A stretch of DNA of 64,000 bases, taken from CAYRLW01 sp964425215 (GTDB lineage: Bacteria; Spirochaetota; Spirochaetia; Treponematales; Breznakiellaceae). The notes beneath the pieces were generated by a model. It had not been told where the DNA came from, made no database searches, and worked only from the letters and a program-made list of their open reading frames with translations. The stretch is taken from assembly GCA_964425215.1 (NCBI GenBank), contig CAYRLW010000003.1, positions 73,340 through 137,339 on the forward strand, read 5' to 3'. Within the stretch, counting starts at the first letter, position 1. Each line of letters begins with the position of its first letter. Of this stretch, positions 18,970 through 26,806 are shown one piece after another. A program made the translations under genes and the position numbers.

Positions 18970-19665
18970 TTATACCTCCACCGTCGACGACTGGTCCACG
19001 ATTTGGCCGTCCAAAATATGGACCACCCGTTTTGCCGCCTTCATAATGTGGGCATCGTGGGTAGAAAATATAAAGGTGGTCTTATCGTTTTCGTTGATAG
19101 TACGCATCAATTCGATAATCCGTTTACCCGTCTCCGAATCCAGGTTCGCCGTCGGTTCATCCGCCAGAACGATTAACGGCCGGCCTACCAGGGCCCGGGC
19201 GATAGCAACCCGCTGTCTCTGACCTCCCGAGAGCTCGGCGCTTTTATTTTTAATTCGATTTTCCAAACCCACTTCCAAAATCGCTTGCATAACCCGTTCG
19301 TGCCGTTCTTCCTTGGAAAGATGCTTTTGAAGCAACAGGGGGAATTCGATGTTTTCATAAACGTTTAGAACCGGGATAAGGTTAAAAGATTGAAAGATAA
19401 ACCCTATTTTTGTCCTTCTATAGCGGGTTAACTCCTTGTCGGTCATCTTTTCCGTTTCCGTACCGGCAATACGAACGGTTCCCTCGGTGGGAATATCGAT
19501 ACAACCGAACATATTTAGCATCGTCGTCTTTCCCGAACCAGAAGGGCCTGCGATGGTCAGGAATTCCCCCTGCTCAATAGAAAGGGAAACCCCCCGCAGG
19601 GCTTCTACCCGGGTTTGCCCCAGTTGATAATACTTTTTGACGTTTTCCAATTCCACAACGTTCAT
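18970..19665 (-). CDS. ABC transporter ATP-binding protein, LolD/MacB type
   Basis: 231-residue ATPase with Walker A GPSGSGKTT, Q-loop GFIFQSFNLIP, signature LSGGQRQRVAIARAL, Walker B LIVLADEPT and switch His in FSTHDAH. The LolD/MacB/FtsE class is clear. The start is set at the ATG at 19665 with AAGGAG seven bases upstream; that Shine-Dalgarno lies in the end of the TetR gene, which overlaps nearly to the start. It powers the two FtsX-type permeases that follow. Confidence 0.93.
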   Translation of the reverse strand: MNVVELENVKKYYQLGQTRVEALRGVSLSIEQGEFLTIAGPSGSGKTTMLNMFGCIDIPTEGTVRIAGTETEKMTDKELTRYRRTKIGFIFQSFNLIPVLNVYENIEFPLLLQKHLSKEERHERVMQAILEVGLENRIKNKSAELSGGQRQRVAIARALVGRPLIVLADEPTANLDSETGKRIIELMRTINENDKTTFIFSTHDAHIMKAAKRVVHILDGQIVDQSSTVEV

Positions 19666-19666
19666 T

Positions 19667-20269
19667 CTATGCTCCTTCTTTATACTCAAGTCCCTTGAGT
19701 AGAATTTCTATCAGTTCGTCCGCCATGGCGATTCTGCCGCGACGGGCGGCGAATTCGGGGATTGAATGGAGGCTTTCGATAAGACCGATAAACGCCCCCG
19801 CCAATAGCCCCGGATCGCTATCGGCACGAATATTCCCCCCTTCTTTGGCACTGGCCAATTCTTTTTGCAGACGAAGTATCATCTCCTGGTACACCAGGTT
19901 CATAAGTTCGGTGGCGGAAGAAGATTGAAGGGCGGGAATATCCGAGTGGGAAAGTCGAATTAGGTCCATGGGTGCGTGGGCAAGAAGCCACCGGGCGGCC
20001 CCCTGGAGCTTTCTTTTAAGGGAAGGTTCACCCCCACGAATCGCTTCAGCTAACCCCTCTCCGTGGCGGCAAATATTCCGACGGGTAACGGTAACAAAGA
20101 GTTCCTCCTTGCCCCCGGGAAAATGGTAGTACAATGACGCGTGGGTAAGCCCCAAGGTAGAGGAAATATCCCGCAACGTCGTAGCGGCGTATCCCTTTTG
20201 GGCGAATAATTCCTCCGCCGCGTCCAAAAGCCGTTCCCTCGCCTCGGAGGAAGGGGTGTTTACCAACAT
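19667..20269 (-). CDS. TetR-family transcriptional regulator, probably leaderless and autoregulated
   Basis: 200-residue regulator. The N-terminal TetR helix-turn-helix reads ARERLLDAAEELFAQKGY and TTLRDISSTLGLTHASLYYHF; the ligand domain follows. An in-frame TTG at 20305 is part of the promoter -35 box, so I place the start at the ATG at 20269. This ATG lies seven bases after the -10 box and inside a palindrome (20260-20277) that probably binds the regulator. It is the first gene of the six-gene envelope-transport operon and ends one base before the ATPase start, so it likely represses the whole operon in response to an export substrate or membrane stress (inference). Confidence 0.9.
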   Translation of the reverse strand: MLVNTPSSEARERLLDAAEELFAQKGYAATTLRDISSTLGLTHASLYYHFPGGKEELFVTVTRRNICRHGEGLAEAIRGGEPSLKRKLQGAARWLLAHAPMDLIRLSHSDIPALQSSSATELMNLVYQEMILRLQKELASAKEGGNIRADSDPGLLAGAFIGLIESLHSIPEFAARRGRIAMADELIEILLKGLEYKEGA

Positions 20270-20277
20270 ATTGGTAA
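20260..20277. promoter_or_regulatory. Palindrome over the tetR start, probable TetR operator
   Basis: TTACCAA-CATA-TTGGTAA: two perfect 7-bp arms around four bases. It covers the ATG and the end of the -10 box of the tetR promoter. The position fits autorepression of the TetR/ABC operon. Confidence 0.7.
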
Positions 20278-20305
20278 GTATACTAATATATCCTTTATGG
20301 GTCAA
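20277..20305 (-). promoter_or_regulatory. Promoter of the TetR/ABC/LolA-like operon (leaderless type)
   Basis: On the minus strand: -35 TTGACC (20305-20300), 17-base spacer, -10 TATACT (20282-20277), then seven bases to the ATG at 20269. There is no room for a Shine-Dalgarno. Confidence 0.75.
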
Positions 20306-20309
20306 ATGT

Positions 20310-20421
20310 AGTTCAACGAAGCTTGAGCAAATACGATTTTTTGCACCGTGGGTATAGCGAATATCTTTTGAAACACCATACCTATGGGCCCTTAATTTCG
20401 TTGCTCAGGCTTCGTTGAAGT
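20310..20421. repeat. REPIN-like inverted-repeat element, copy a
   Basis: Left end TTCAACGAAGCTTGAG (20312-20327), right end CTCAGGCTTCGTTGAA (20404-20419), about 110 bp overall, with a CCTATGGG core motif inside. It lies between the aldo/keto reductase stop and the tetR -35 box. Confidence 0.85.
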
Positions 20422-20430
20422 ATTTTTAGG

Positions 20431-21573
20431 CTACGCGGTCAAATATCGATGGGCTTCAGCTAATGAGTTTATAATATCGATCCCTTGGGGACATTTGGGT
20501 AAACATTCCCCACAAGCAACACACGCATCGCCCCCCTTATGTTCGGCCACGTATCCCTTCTTATACCATCCAAAATCGTGTTTAGTGTTAAAAGCCACGG
20601 CGGAGTTATAGATAGAAAACACCTCTGGAATGGCGACTCCGTTCGGACAGGGAGTACAGTACCCGCAGGCCGTACAGGGTACGGGCATTTTTTTTCGGAA
20701 AAACGCGGCCGCAGAGTCAAAGGCCTTTTTTTCTTCCAATCCCAAGGAATTCGCGTCGGCTTCGTCGGCTATTCGGACGTTTTCTTTAACCTGTTCCACC
20801 GCTCCCATTCCCGAGAGCACGGTCACCGTTTCTGGTCGGTCTAACACAAATCGGAGGGCCCACTCGACGGGAGATCGCCTAAATGAAGTTCGGTTAAAAA
20901 TTTCTTCCACCGGAGGAGGAACCTTGGCGAGGGCTCCACCCCGGAGCCCTTCCATTACAATAACGCCAATATTCCGTTCCGCCGCGTACCGAATACCTTC
21001 AAGCCCTGCCTGATACTCCGTGTCCAAGTAATTGTACTGAACCTGACAGAACTCCCACTGCGGGTACCCGTCGATGATCCGTTTAAACGCCGGAAGTGGG
21101 GCATGGAACGAAAAACCTAGATGCCGGATTCTGCCGTCCTTCTTGGCCCGTTCCATGGCTTCGATCCCGTGATACGTACGGATCGTATCCCACCGTTCAT
21201 CGTTTAAAGCATGGAGCAGGTAAAAATCAATATGATCGGTTCTTAATTTTTTTAACTGCTCGTTTAAAAGCCGATCCCAATCCCCTTCTCCTTGAACAAG
21301 CCAGACAGGACATTTGGTAGCCAGGTAGAGAGAATCCCTCTTCCCGTGTTTCTCGATTATCTTACCAGTAAAAAGCTCGCTTTGACCGTTATGGTAGGGG
21401 TACGCGGTGTCAACGTAATTGACTCCCCCTTCCAAAGCCGCTAAAAAAGTAGCTTCTGCGGCCGCTTCATCGATACGGGATGGGTCTCCCCCTATGGTTG
21501 GAAGACGCATCATGCCGAGCCCTAGGGCCGAAATAGAAAGATTGGGAATTTTGGGAAAATGTCGGTATTTCAT
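20431..21573 (-). CDS. Aldo/keto reductase with C-terminal 2[4Fe-4S] ferredoxin domain
   Basis: 380-residue protein. The N-terminal TIM barrel carries the aldo/keto reductase tetrad (Asp/Tyr in DTAYPYHNG, Lys in LATKCP, His in FYLLHAL). The C-terminus (about residues 300-375) has cysteine motifs CTACGYCTPCPNG and CVACGECLPKCPQG for two Fe-S clusters. Such fusions are common in anaerobes; the substrate is unknown and electrons may come from ferredoxin as well as NAD(P)H. The ATG lies six bases after a perfect TATAAT, so the message is probably leaderless. It is a single-gene unit. Confidence 0.9.
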   Translation of the reverse strand: MKYRHFPKIPNLSISALGLGMMRLPTIGGDPSRIDEAAAEATFLAALEGGVNYVDTAYPYHNGQSELFTGKIIEKHGKRDSLYLATKCPVWLVQGEGDWDRLLNEQLKKLRTDHIDFYLLHALNDERWDTIRTYHGIEAMERAKKDGRIRHLGFSFHAPLPAFKRIIDGYPQWEFCQVQYNYLDTEYQAGLEGIRYAAERNIGVIVMEGLRGGALAKVPPPVEEIFNRTSFRRSPVEWALRFVLDRPETVTVLSGMGAVEQVKENVRIADEADANSLGLEEKKAFDSAAAFFRKKMPVPCTACGYCTPCPNGVAIPEVFSIYNSAVAFNTKHDFGWYKKGYVAEHKGGDACVACGECLPKCPQGIDIINSLAEAHRYLTA

Positions 21574-21579
21574 GGCCTA

Positions 21580-21608
21580 ATTATAGGGCCTTGATCTTAT
21601 TATGACAA
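21580..21608 (-). promoter_or_regulatory. Promoter of the aldo/keto reductase gene (leaderless type)
   Basis: On the minus strand: TTGTCA (21608-21603), 17-base spacer, perfect TATAAT (21585-21580), then six bases to the ATG at 21573. It is the best-matching promoter in the window. Confidence 0.85.
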
Positions 21609-21629
21609 GCGTTATCGTTAACCTTAAGT

Positions 21630-21778
21630 ACTTCAACGAAGGTTGAGTAAACTACCGGGGACCTCTAAAAACTTCAGCTTTTAGAGGTCTACAGATAAAA
21701 AATGCAAATCCTATAAGGATTTGCCCAGGCACCTCTAATAACTAACCGAGTTATTAGAGGTGCCCTATCGGTGAAGTA
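21630..21778. repeat. REPIN-like element, copy b (decayed), with three inserted hairpins
   Basis: Intact left end TTCAACGAAGGTTGAG (21632-21647); the right end survives only as GGTGAAGTA near 21770. Between them lie three hairpins: 21661-21688 (10-bp arms ACCTCTAAAA/TTTTAGAGGT), 21704-21724 (9-bp arms GCAAATCCT/AGGATTTGC) and 21729-21763 (15-bp perfect arms, five-base loop). It fills the gap between the divergent aldo/keto reductase and phosphofructokinase genes. I see no obvious phosphofructokinase promoter in this stretch. Confidence 0.75.
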
Positions 21779-21841
21779 TCCTCATTGAAAAGCCTACAGG
21801 AGGAGAGTATACTGCTCCTAGATCATAGAGGAGGCACACCC

Positions 21842-23224
21842 ATGAGCGATTCCTACGACTTTACCATCGAGGACTTGGGCCCCAGGACGATTGAATCACC
21901 AATCAATCTTTCCAAAATTTCTGGCGATTTTATGGCCAATTATGTGAACGATGATGAATATGTACGGTATAAAACCGATGTGGCCGTGGGAGCTCAACCT
22001 TCGTTGAAGCGAAGCCAGGTTTTTGAAAAAGCTGGGCCTCGGGAAAAAATTTATTTTTTACCTCAGCATGTGCATGCGGGTATCGTTACCTGCGGCGGTC
22101 TTTGTCCCGGGTTAAACGACGTGATTCGAGCTATCGTTCGGAGTCTGTGGTATCGATACGGGGTGCGGCGGATTTCGGGGATCCAGTATGGGTATAAGGG
22201 GTTCCTGCCGGAGTATAACTTTAGTATTAAACCGCTGGATCCGGAAATTGTGGACGATATCCACAAAATTGGGGGTACTATTTTAGGGACGGCCCGGGGC
22301 GGGGGAAAGCAGGTTTCGGACATTGTGGACGCGATGGAACGGCTTAACTTGAACATGCTTTTTACCATCGGTGGTGATGGAACCCAGCGAGGTTCCTTGG
22401 ATATTGCCAATGAAATTACCAAGCGGGGCCTTAAAATCGCCATGGTGGGTATCCCCAAGACCGTGGACAACGATTTTTCTTTTATTCAAAAGTCTTTTGG
22501 CTTTGATACGGCGGTCACAAAGGCGGTAGAGGCGGTAACGGCGGCCCACATGGAGGCCCATTCCCAAATTAACGGTATTGGGTTGGTCAAATTGATGGGT
22601 CGAGAGTCGGGTTTTATAGCGGCCCACACCGCCTTGGCTAGCCACGAGGTCAATTTTGTGCTGATTCCTGAGGTTCCCTTTGATATCGATGGTCCGAACG
22701 GGCTTTTAGCCCACTTGGAAAAGCGGTTAAAGACCAGGAACCACACGGTCATCGTGATTGCCGAGGGGGCCCTGCAGGATCAATTGATAAAGGAGACCAA
22801 AACCGACGCGTCGGGGAATGTCAAAATGGTGGATGTGGGGCTCTACCTGCGGGATAAAATTCAAGCCTACTTTGATGCTAAGAAGGTAGAAATTAATTTA
22901 AAGTACATCGACCCCAGCTATATAATCCGGTCGTCCCCCGCCGTACCGGTGGATTCTATCTATTGCGAACGGCTGGGTAACGCGGCGGTTCACGCGGCCA
23001 TGGCGGGTAAGACGAAGGTCATCATTGGCCTGGTGAACAACGAATTTGTACATTTACCAACTAAGGTTGCTGTTTCGGTTCGGAGTAAGGTAGACCCCGA
23101 GGGGAGTCTTTGGCGCGATACCCTGGAGGCGACCCATCAGCCTATCCTTATGGTCAATAGTGATGTTTTTCGAACCGCCTTGGGGGTTAAAAAGGTGGAT
23201 ATCGAAGAGGATGAAGTTCAATGA
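21842..23224 (+). CDS. pfkA: 6-phosphofructokinase, treponeme/trypanosomatid-type
   Basis: 460-residue enzyme phosphorylating fructose 6-phosphate in glycolysis. Seen: GGLCPGLNDVIR near residue 90, GGDGTQRGS near 175, PKTVDND near 205 and GRESGFIA near 260. The Gly after GGD (position 104 in E. coli numbering) points to ATP, while the Lys in PKTxDND (position 124) is the residue found in PPi-dependent enzymes. Trypanosomatid ATP-PFKs have the same mix, so I favour ATP but would not exclude PPi. The start is the ATG at 21842 with AGAGGAGG upstream, not the earlier in-frame ATG at 21785. Codons for QPSLKRS (21993-22009) are identical to a REPIN half-unit. It overlaps the LarA-like gene by four bases. 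Confidence 0.93.
   Translation: MSDSYDFTIEDLGPRTIESPINLSKISGDFMANYVNDDEYVRYKTDVAVGAQPSLKRSQVFEKAGPREKIYFLPQHVHAGIVTCGGLCPGLNDVIRAIVRSLWYRYGVRRISGIQYGYKGFLPEYNFSIKPLDPEIVDDIHKIGGTILGTARGGGKQVSDIVDAMERLNLNMLFTIGGDGTQRGSLDIANEITKRGLKIAMVGIPKTVDNDFSFIQKSFGFDTAVTKAVEAVTAAHMEAHSQINGIGLVKLMGRESGFIAAHTALASHEVNFVLIPEVPFDIDGPNGLLAHLEKRLKTRNHTVIVIAEGALQDQLIKETKTDASGNVKMVDVGLYLRDKIQAYFDAKKVEINLKYIDPSYIIRSSPAVPVDSIYCERLGNAAVHAAMAGKTKVIIGLVNNEFVHLPTKVAVSVRSKVDPEGSLWRDTLEATHQPILMVNSDVFRTALGVKKVDIEEDEVQ
21993..22009. repeat. REPIN half-unit inside the phosphofructokinase coding sequence (copy c)
   Basis: CTCAACCTTCGTTGAAG is an exact match to the right end of the intergenic REPIN-like elements (for example 51975-51990). 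It is translated as part of AQPSLKRSQ without breaking the frame. Confidence 0.75.
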
Positions 23225-24555
23225 CCTACGTAGCCCAGGGTGGGGTGGACGCGGATTTATCGGACGAGGAGCTGGATAGGCTCGTTTCCCAAGCCATTTC
23301 GCAGGCCTTGGACGAGGTCTCGGGGAAGGGGCCTGCGGCATTGTTGCCCCCCGATGGGACCCGGTTCCATTCTCGAGCGGGCTTTTTAACGGATATTGTA
23401 GCCCGGGAATTGATGACCCGGGACGAGGGCGATCGTCTGGGAATCGTTCTCCCCGCCCTGGGGACCCACGTCCCCATGACGGATGCGGAACTACAGCACA
23501 TGTTTCCGAAGACGCCCTTAGATCGATTTAGAATCCACGATTGGCGAAACGATGTGGTGGAACTGGGCAGGATAGGATCTCCATGGGTGGAACGGGTAAC
23601 CGAGGGGGCCGTCAACTACGATTTTCCGGTTCAGGTAAACCGAACCCTGGTGGAGGGGGGCTTCTCGCTCATCGTATCCCTGGGTCAGGTGGTTCCCCAC
23701 GAAGTTATCGGCATGGCGAATCATTTAAAAAATATCTTTGTGGGAACCGGTGGAAAAGAAGGGATCGATAAAAGTCACTTCGCTGGGGCGGCGTACGGTA
23801 TGGAACGGATGATGGGCCGGATCGATACCCCAGTCCGAGCACTACTGGACGAAGGATACCACCGTTTTGGCTCTTCGCTTCCGCCTATTCTGTATGTGTT
23901 AACGGTGGTCAGCGCCCGAAGCGAAACCGAATCCGCGATAACCGGTACACCCCGAGGATCCTTGGCGGTCCGGGGACTCTTTGTTGGCTTTGGGCGGGAT
24001 TGTTTTGAACAGGCCGCTTCTTTAGCCCAACGGGTAAACGTGGATATCCTGGATGAGCCTATCCAAAAGGCGGTGGTGTATTTGGACCCCTCAGAATTTA
24101 GAACCACCTGGTTGGGGAATAAGGCGGTGTATCGGACCAGGATGGCCATGGCCGACGGGGGGGAACTGCTTATTCTGGCCCCCGCTTTGGAACGTTTTGG
24201 GGAGGATCGGGGTATCGACGCCCTGATCCGCCGTCACGGCTACCGGCCTTCGGCGGTGATCCGGGAACGGGTCTCCCAGGATCCCGAGTTGGCGGGGGGC
24301 CTGAGCGCCGCGGCGCATTTAATCCACGGTTCCAGCGAAGGGCGGTTCACGATCCGCTATTGTCCAGGTCCCGGAGTATCCCGGGAAGAGATAGAATCGG
24401 TGGGATATCAGTGGGGTGATCTACGGGGGGCTCTTGAACGTTACAATCCTCAGAAACTTTCTACCGGGTGGAACACCATGGGTGATGGGGAAAAAATATT
24501 CTTTGTCCCCAACCCTGCCCTGGGTTTATGGGCTGAACGGTCCCGGTTCCGATAA
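23221..24555 (+). CDS. LarA-superfamily (DUF2088) nickel-pincer-type 2-hydroxyacid racemase/epimerase-like protein
   Basis: 444-residue protein of the lactate racemase superfamily. Family-like segments are GIVLPALGTHVPMTDAEL, FRIHDWRND, VVPHEVIGMANHLKNIFVGTGG and DKSHFAGAAYGMERMMGR, which hold the conserved His/Lys that in LarA bind the nickel-pincer nucleotide. The family includes lactate, malate and sugar-acid epimerases; the substrate here is unknown. The start overlaps the phosphofructokinase stop (ATGA), so the two are co-translated, which hints at a role in central carbon flow. The larBCE cofactor genes are not in the window. The gene ends 21 bases before the convergent kinase gene. Confidence 0.8.
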   Translation: MTYVAQGGVDADLSDEELDRLVSQAISQALDEVSGKGPAALLPPDGTRFHSRAGFLTDIVARELMTRDEGDRLGIVLPALGTHVPMTDAELQHMFPKTPLDRFRIHDWRNDVVELGRIGSPWVERVTEGAVNYDFPVQVNRTLVEGGFSLIVSLGQVVPHEVIGMANHLKNIFVGTGGKEGIDKSHFAGAAYGMERMMGRIDTPVRALLDEGYHRFGSSLPPILYVLTVVSARSETESAITGTPRGSLAVRGLFVGFGRDCFEQAASLAQRVNVDILDEPIQKAVVYLDPSEFRTTWLGNKAVYRTRMAMADGGELLILAPALERFGEDRGIDALIRRHGYRPSAVIRERVSQDPELAGGLSAAAHLIHGSSEGRFTIRYCPGPGVSREEIESVGYQWGDLRGALERYNPQKLSTGWNTMGDGEKIFFVPNPALGLWAERSRFR

Positions 24556-24576
24556 ATGTACCCGTATCGGGGAACA

Positions 24577-25902
24577 TTAAAAACGAATCGTTATTTTTGT
24601 ACCCCGAGCGGGTTCGCTCTCTATTTCCAACGATCCCCCCCGCTCTTCCACCAAGCTACGGACTCCCGCGAGTCCCAAACCCCGGGAACTGGAAAATTCC
24701 GTATCGGGCCTAAGATTCCCCGAGAGTACTTCCTGTATCCGTTCAGGGGTCATCCCCCGACCCGTGTCCTGTACCGAAAGCACTACCCTATCAATCCCCT
24801 GGGTACTCTGTTTTACTACCTGAATATAGATGTACCCCGCGTCGGTGTATTTAAGGGCGTTGTCGACCAGGTTTCCCACTATTCGAATGGTATGGGATTT
24901 GGAAAGTGGCAAGGGGGGGATATCCTTAGCTACCCTGGTTTGTATAAAAACTCCCTTGGTTTCCGCCAAGGCTTGGTATGAATGGATCGTACTATCTAGG
25001 ATCTTCTTAATTTCATCCCCCGTTGCCTGCTGTGTTTCGGATTCCGTAGGCGGTTCCAGTATTCCCTGGACCATGTCTAATAATATTCGATTCGATTTCG
25101 CGAGGATGTCCATGTACCCCCGTTGTTCTTCGCTTAACTCGGTGGTGGCCAGCAGAGCTTGGACCCCCATAATCGACGTGATAGGAGATCGAATATCGTG
25201 ACTAAAGGATTCAAGTTTCCGTTTCCCCGCTTGGCGGACCTCTTCTATCATCTTTTCCTGTTGCTTTGCCATAATCCGTCGAGCTTCCAACACATTTGCC
25301 CATTGTTTTAAGTAAATACGAAGGTACAGGGCCACCCCAAAGGCCACCCCATGGAGAAGGACCAGACCTGTTCCCGCTTGAATATCGGAAAACGTTACAG
25401 GTTCGGGTTTTATCATGATGTACGTCAGGTCAAAGAGAACTGCCTCAACCAGGAGCGTAAGCTCCATTTGCCATCGGACCGAATACAAACCGCCCACGGT
25501 AATCATGGCAAAAAGCTGAACCGCCACTAGTACCACGTATACCATCGTTCCAGACCGCAAGGCCAGGATACCCAGGGCCCCCGCGCTTGCGGAAAGCATC
25601 TGACCTAAAAAAATAAATCCGATTCCAGGGCCGTATTTTTTGTAGTGGACCAGGGTAAGCCCTATGATAATCGATAGGACCATACCGCATTTTCCAAAAG
25701 TAAAGGCATCCACTCCATGTAAAAGGTCTAGACCAATGGAAATATACAAAAATAGCAGAGACGCGATAAGAATCTTTACCAAGTAGGACCATTTTTGCCG
25801 ATCCAAAACGGATAGGCCCGCTGACTTTCCCAAAATTTGGTCCGTTAATACATCCAAACGATTTATAAATTTATTTTTAAATATCGACGTGCTACGCTTC
25901 AT
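24577..25902 (-). CDS. Membrane sensor histidine kinase
   Basis: 441-residue kinase: about six or seven N-terminal membrane helices (residues 30-205), a short coiled linker (LEARRIMAKQQEKMIEEVRQ), HisKA with phospho-acceptor His in FSHDIRSPITS, and HATPase_c with N-box NLVDNALKY, G1 DTGRGM and G2 SRGLGLAGV. It has no periplasmic domain, so it probably senses a membrane or intramembrane signal. I take the ATG at 25902, inside the end of the SpoU methyltransferase gene (11-base overlap), because the kinase has no promoter or Shine-Dalgarno of its own. No response regulator is adjacent. Confidence 0.88.
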   Translation of the reverse strand: MKRSTSIFKNKFINRLDVLTDQILGKSAGLSVLDRQKWSYLVKILIASLLFLYISIGLDLLHGVDAFTFGKCGMVLSIIIGLTLVHYKKYGPGIGFIFLGQMLSASAGALGILALRSGTMVYVVLVAVQLFAMITVGGLYSVRWQMELTLLVEAVLFDLTYIMIKPEPVTFSDIQAGTGLVLLHGVAFGVALYLRIYLKQWANVLEARRIMAKQQEKMIEEVRQAGKRKLESFSHDIRSPITSIMGVQALLATTELSEEQRGYMDILAKSNRILLDMVQGILEPPTESETQQATGDEIKKILDSTIHSYQALAETKGVFIQTRVAKDIPPLPLSKSHTIRIVGNLVDNALKYTDAGYIYIQVVKQSTQGIDRVVLSVQDTGRGMTPERIQEVLSGNLRPDTEFSSSRGLGLAGVRSLVEERGGSLEIESEPARGTKITIRF

Positions 25903-26662
25903 ACAATTCGTGAAGAAACAGGGTCGCTGCTTGAGCCACATTCAGGCTTTCAATATTTCCCGTTCCGGGAATCCTGGCTAGGTACGAGCACCCGGCCTTT
26001 ACCTCCGCCGATAATCCGTGTTCCTCGTTTCCTACCACGAGGATAAAACCCCGTCTACCCTGGGTCTTAGATTTTTCTGCTATCAGGGGCCCCAGGTCAC
26101 GAATCCGAAGTCGGGCGCGATGATCCGCCCCGACCACCCACAGCACCTGGGCCGCGTCCTTTAAAAATAAAGATACGTTGTGGACTTGGCGAAACTGCAG
26201 ATATTCCATCCCCCCTTCGGCGACCCTGTACGCACTGGTGGTAAGCCGGGCTTCCTTATCCTGATCCGATACTATAATCGCCGAGGCCCCAAAAAAAGCG
26301 GCCGAACGGGCAATGGCCCCCAGGTTGTTATCGTTTCCCACCGAATCGAGCAGAAGCACCGTGGATTTTTCCTGTCCCCACCGGTCTAAATCCTCCTCCG
26401 TAAGGGGGAGAATAACCGGTTCATCGATTATTGCCACCACTCCCTGGTGCCGGGGACTTTTACAAATCTGCTCCAATTCGGCGTCTTCACAGATCTTATA
26501 GGGTCGTTTTTGGTCCGCCAGGTACTTACAGACCTTAGAGAAAGATTTTAATCGATCGGTTCTGATAAAAAGACGTTTAATTTGTTCGCCGTGTACTTCA
26601 GAAAGGGCAAGCACCGCATTCATCCCGCAAACAGTCAATTCGTTGGTCAATTTGTTGCGCAT
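25892..26662 (-). CDS. SpoU/TrmH-family rRNA or tRNA 2'-O-ribose methyltransferase
   Basis: 256-residue SPOUT enzyme that methylates a ribose in rRNA or tRNA using S-adenosylmethionine. An N-terminal substrate-binding domain (VCGMNAVLALSEVHG to about residue 90) precedes the knotted domain with motifs NLGAIARSAAFFGA, VGNEEHGLS and NIESLNVAQAATLFLHE. The reading frame extends to 26794, but that extension runs through a REPIN half-unit. The ATG at 26662 sits seven bases after a good -10 box and begins where family homology begins, so I set the start there (leaderless). It is co-transcribed with the histidine kinase. Confidence 0.9.
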   Translation of the reverse strand: MRNKLTNELTVCGMNAVLALSEVHGEQIKRLFIRTDRLKSFSKVCKYLADQKRPYKICEDAELEQICKSPRHQGVVAIIDEPVILPLTEEDLDRWGQEKSTVLLLDSVGNDNNLGAIARSAAFFGASAIIVSDQDKEARLTTSAYRVAEGGMEYLQFRQVHNVSLFLKDAAQVLWVVGADHRARLRIRDLGPLIAEKSKTQGRRGFILVVGNEEHGLSAEVKAGCSYLARIPGTGNIESLNVAQAATLFLHELYEA

Positions 26663-26669
26663 TAAACCT

Positions 26670-26698
26670 ATTTTATCCCAAAAGAACATTCCTGTCAT
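26670..26698 (-). promoter_or_regulatory. Promoter of the SpoU methyltransferase / histidine kinase operon (leaderless type)
   Basis: On the minus strand: ATGACA (26698-26693), 17-base spacer, TAAAAT (26675-26670), then seven bases to the ATG at 26662. Confidence 0.7.
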
Positions 26699-26725
26699 CG
26701 GAGTTTTTTTTAAAGTAAACCCTAG

Positions 26726-26741
26726 TTCAACGAAGCTTGAG
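26726..26741. repeat. Solo REPIN half-unit (copy d)
   Basis: TTCAACGAAGCTTGAG, identical to the left end of copy a. It lies 28 bases upstream of the SpoU promoter -35 box. No right-hand partner is seen within 150 bases. Confidence 0.8.
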
Positions 26742-26806
26742 GGATAGAGTTTGTTCACGGACTGGACAAACCTAGGAAAAGGGATTATGTACAAGGGGGG
26801 GATTCT

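Noticed and set aside
20270..20305. TTG start for the TetR gene
   Set aside because: The TTG is part of the -35 hexamer TTGACC.
26663..26794. N-terminal extension of the SpoU methyltransferase
   Set aside because: It would translate a REPIN half-unit and both promoter boxes; the family homology starts at 26662.
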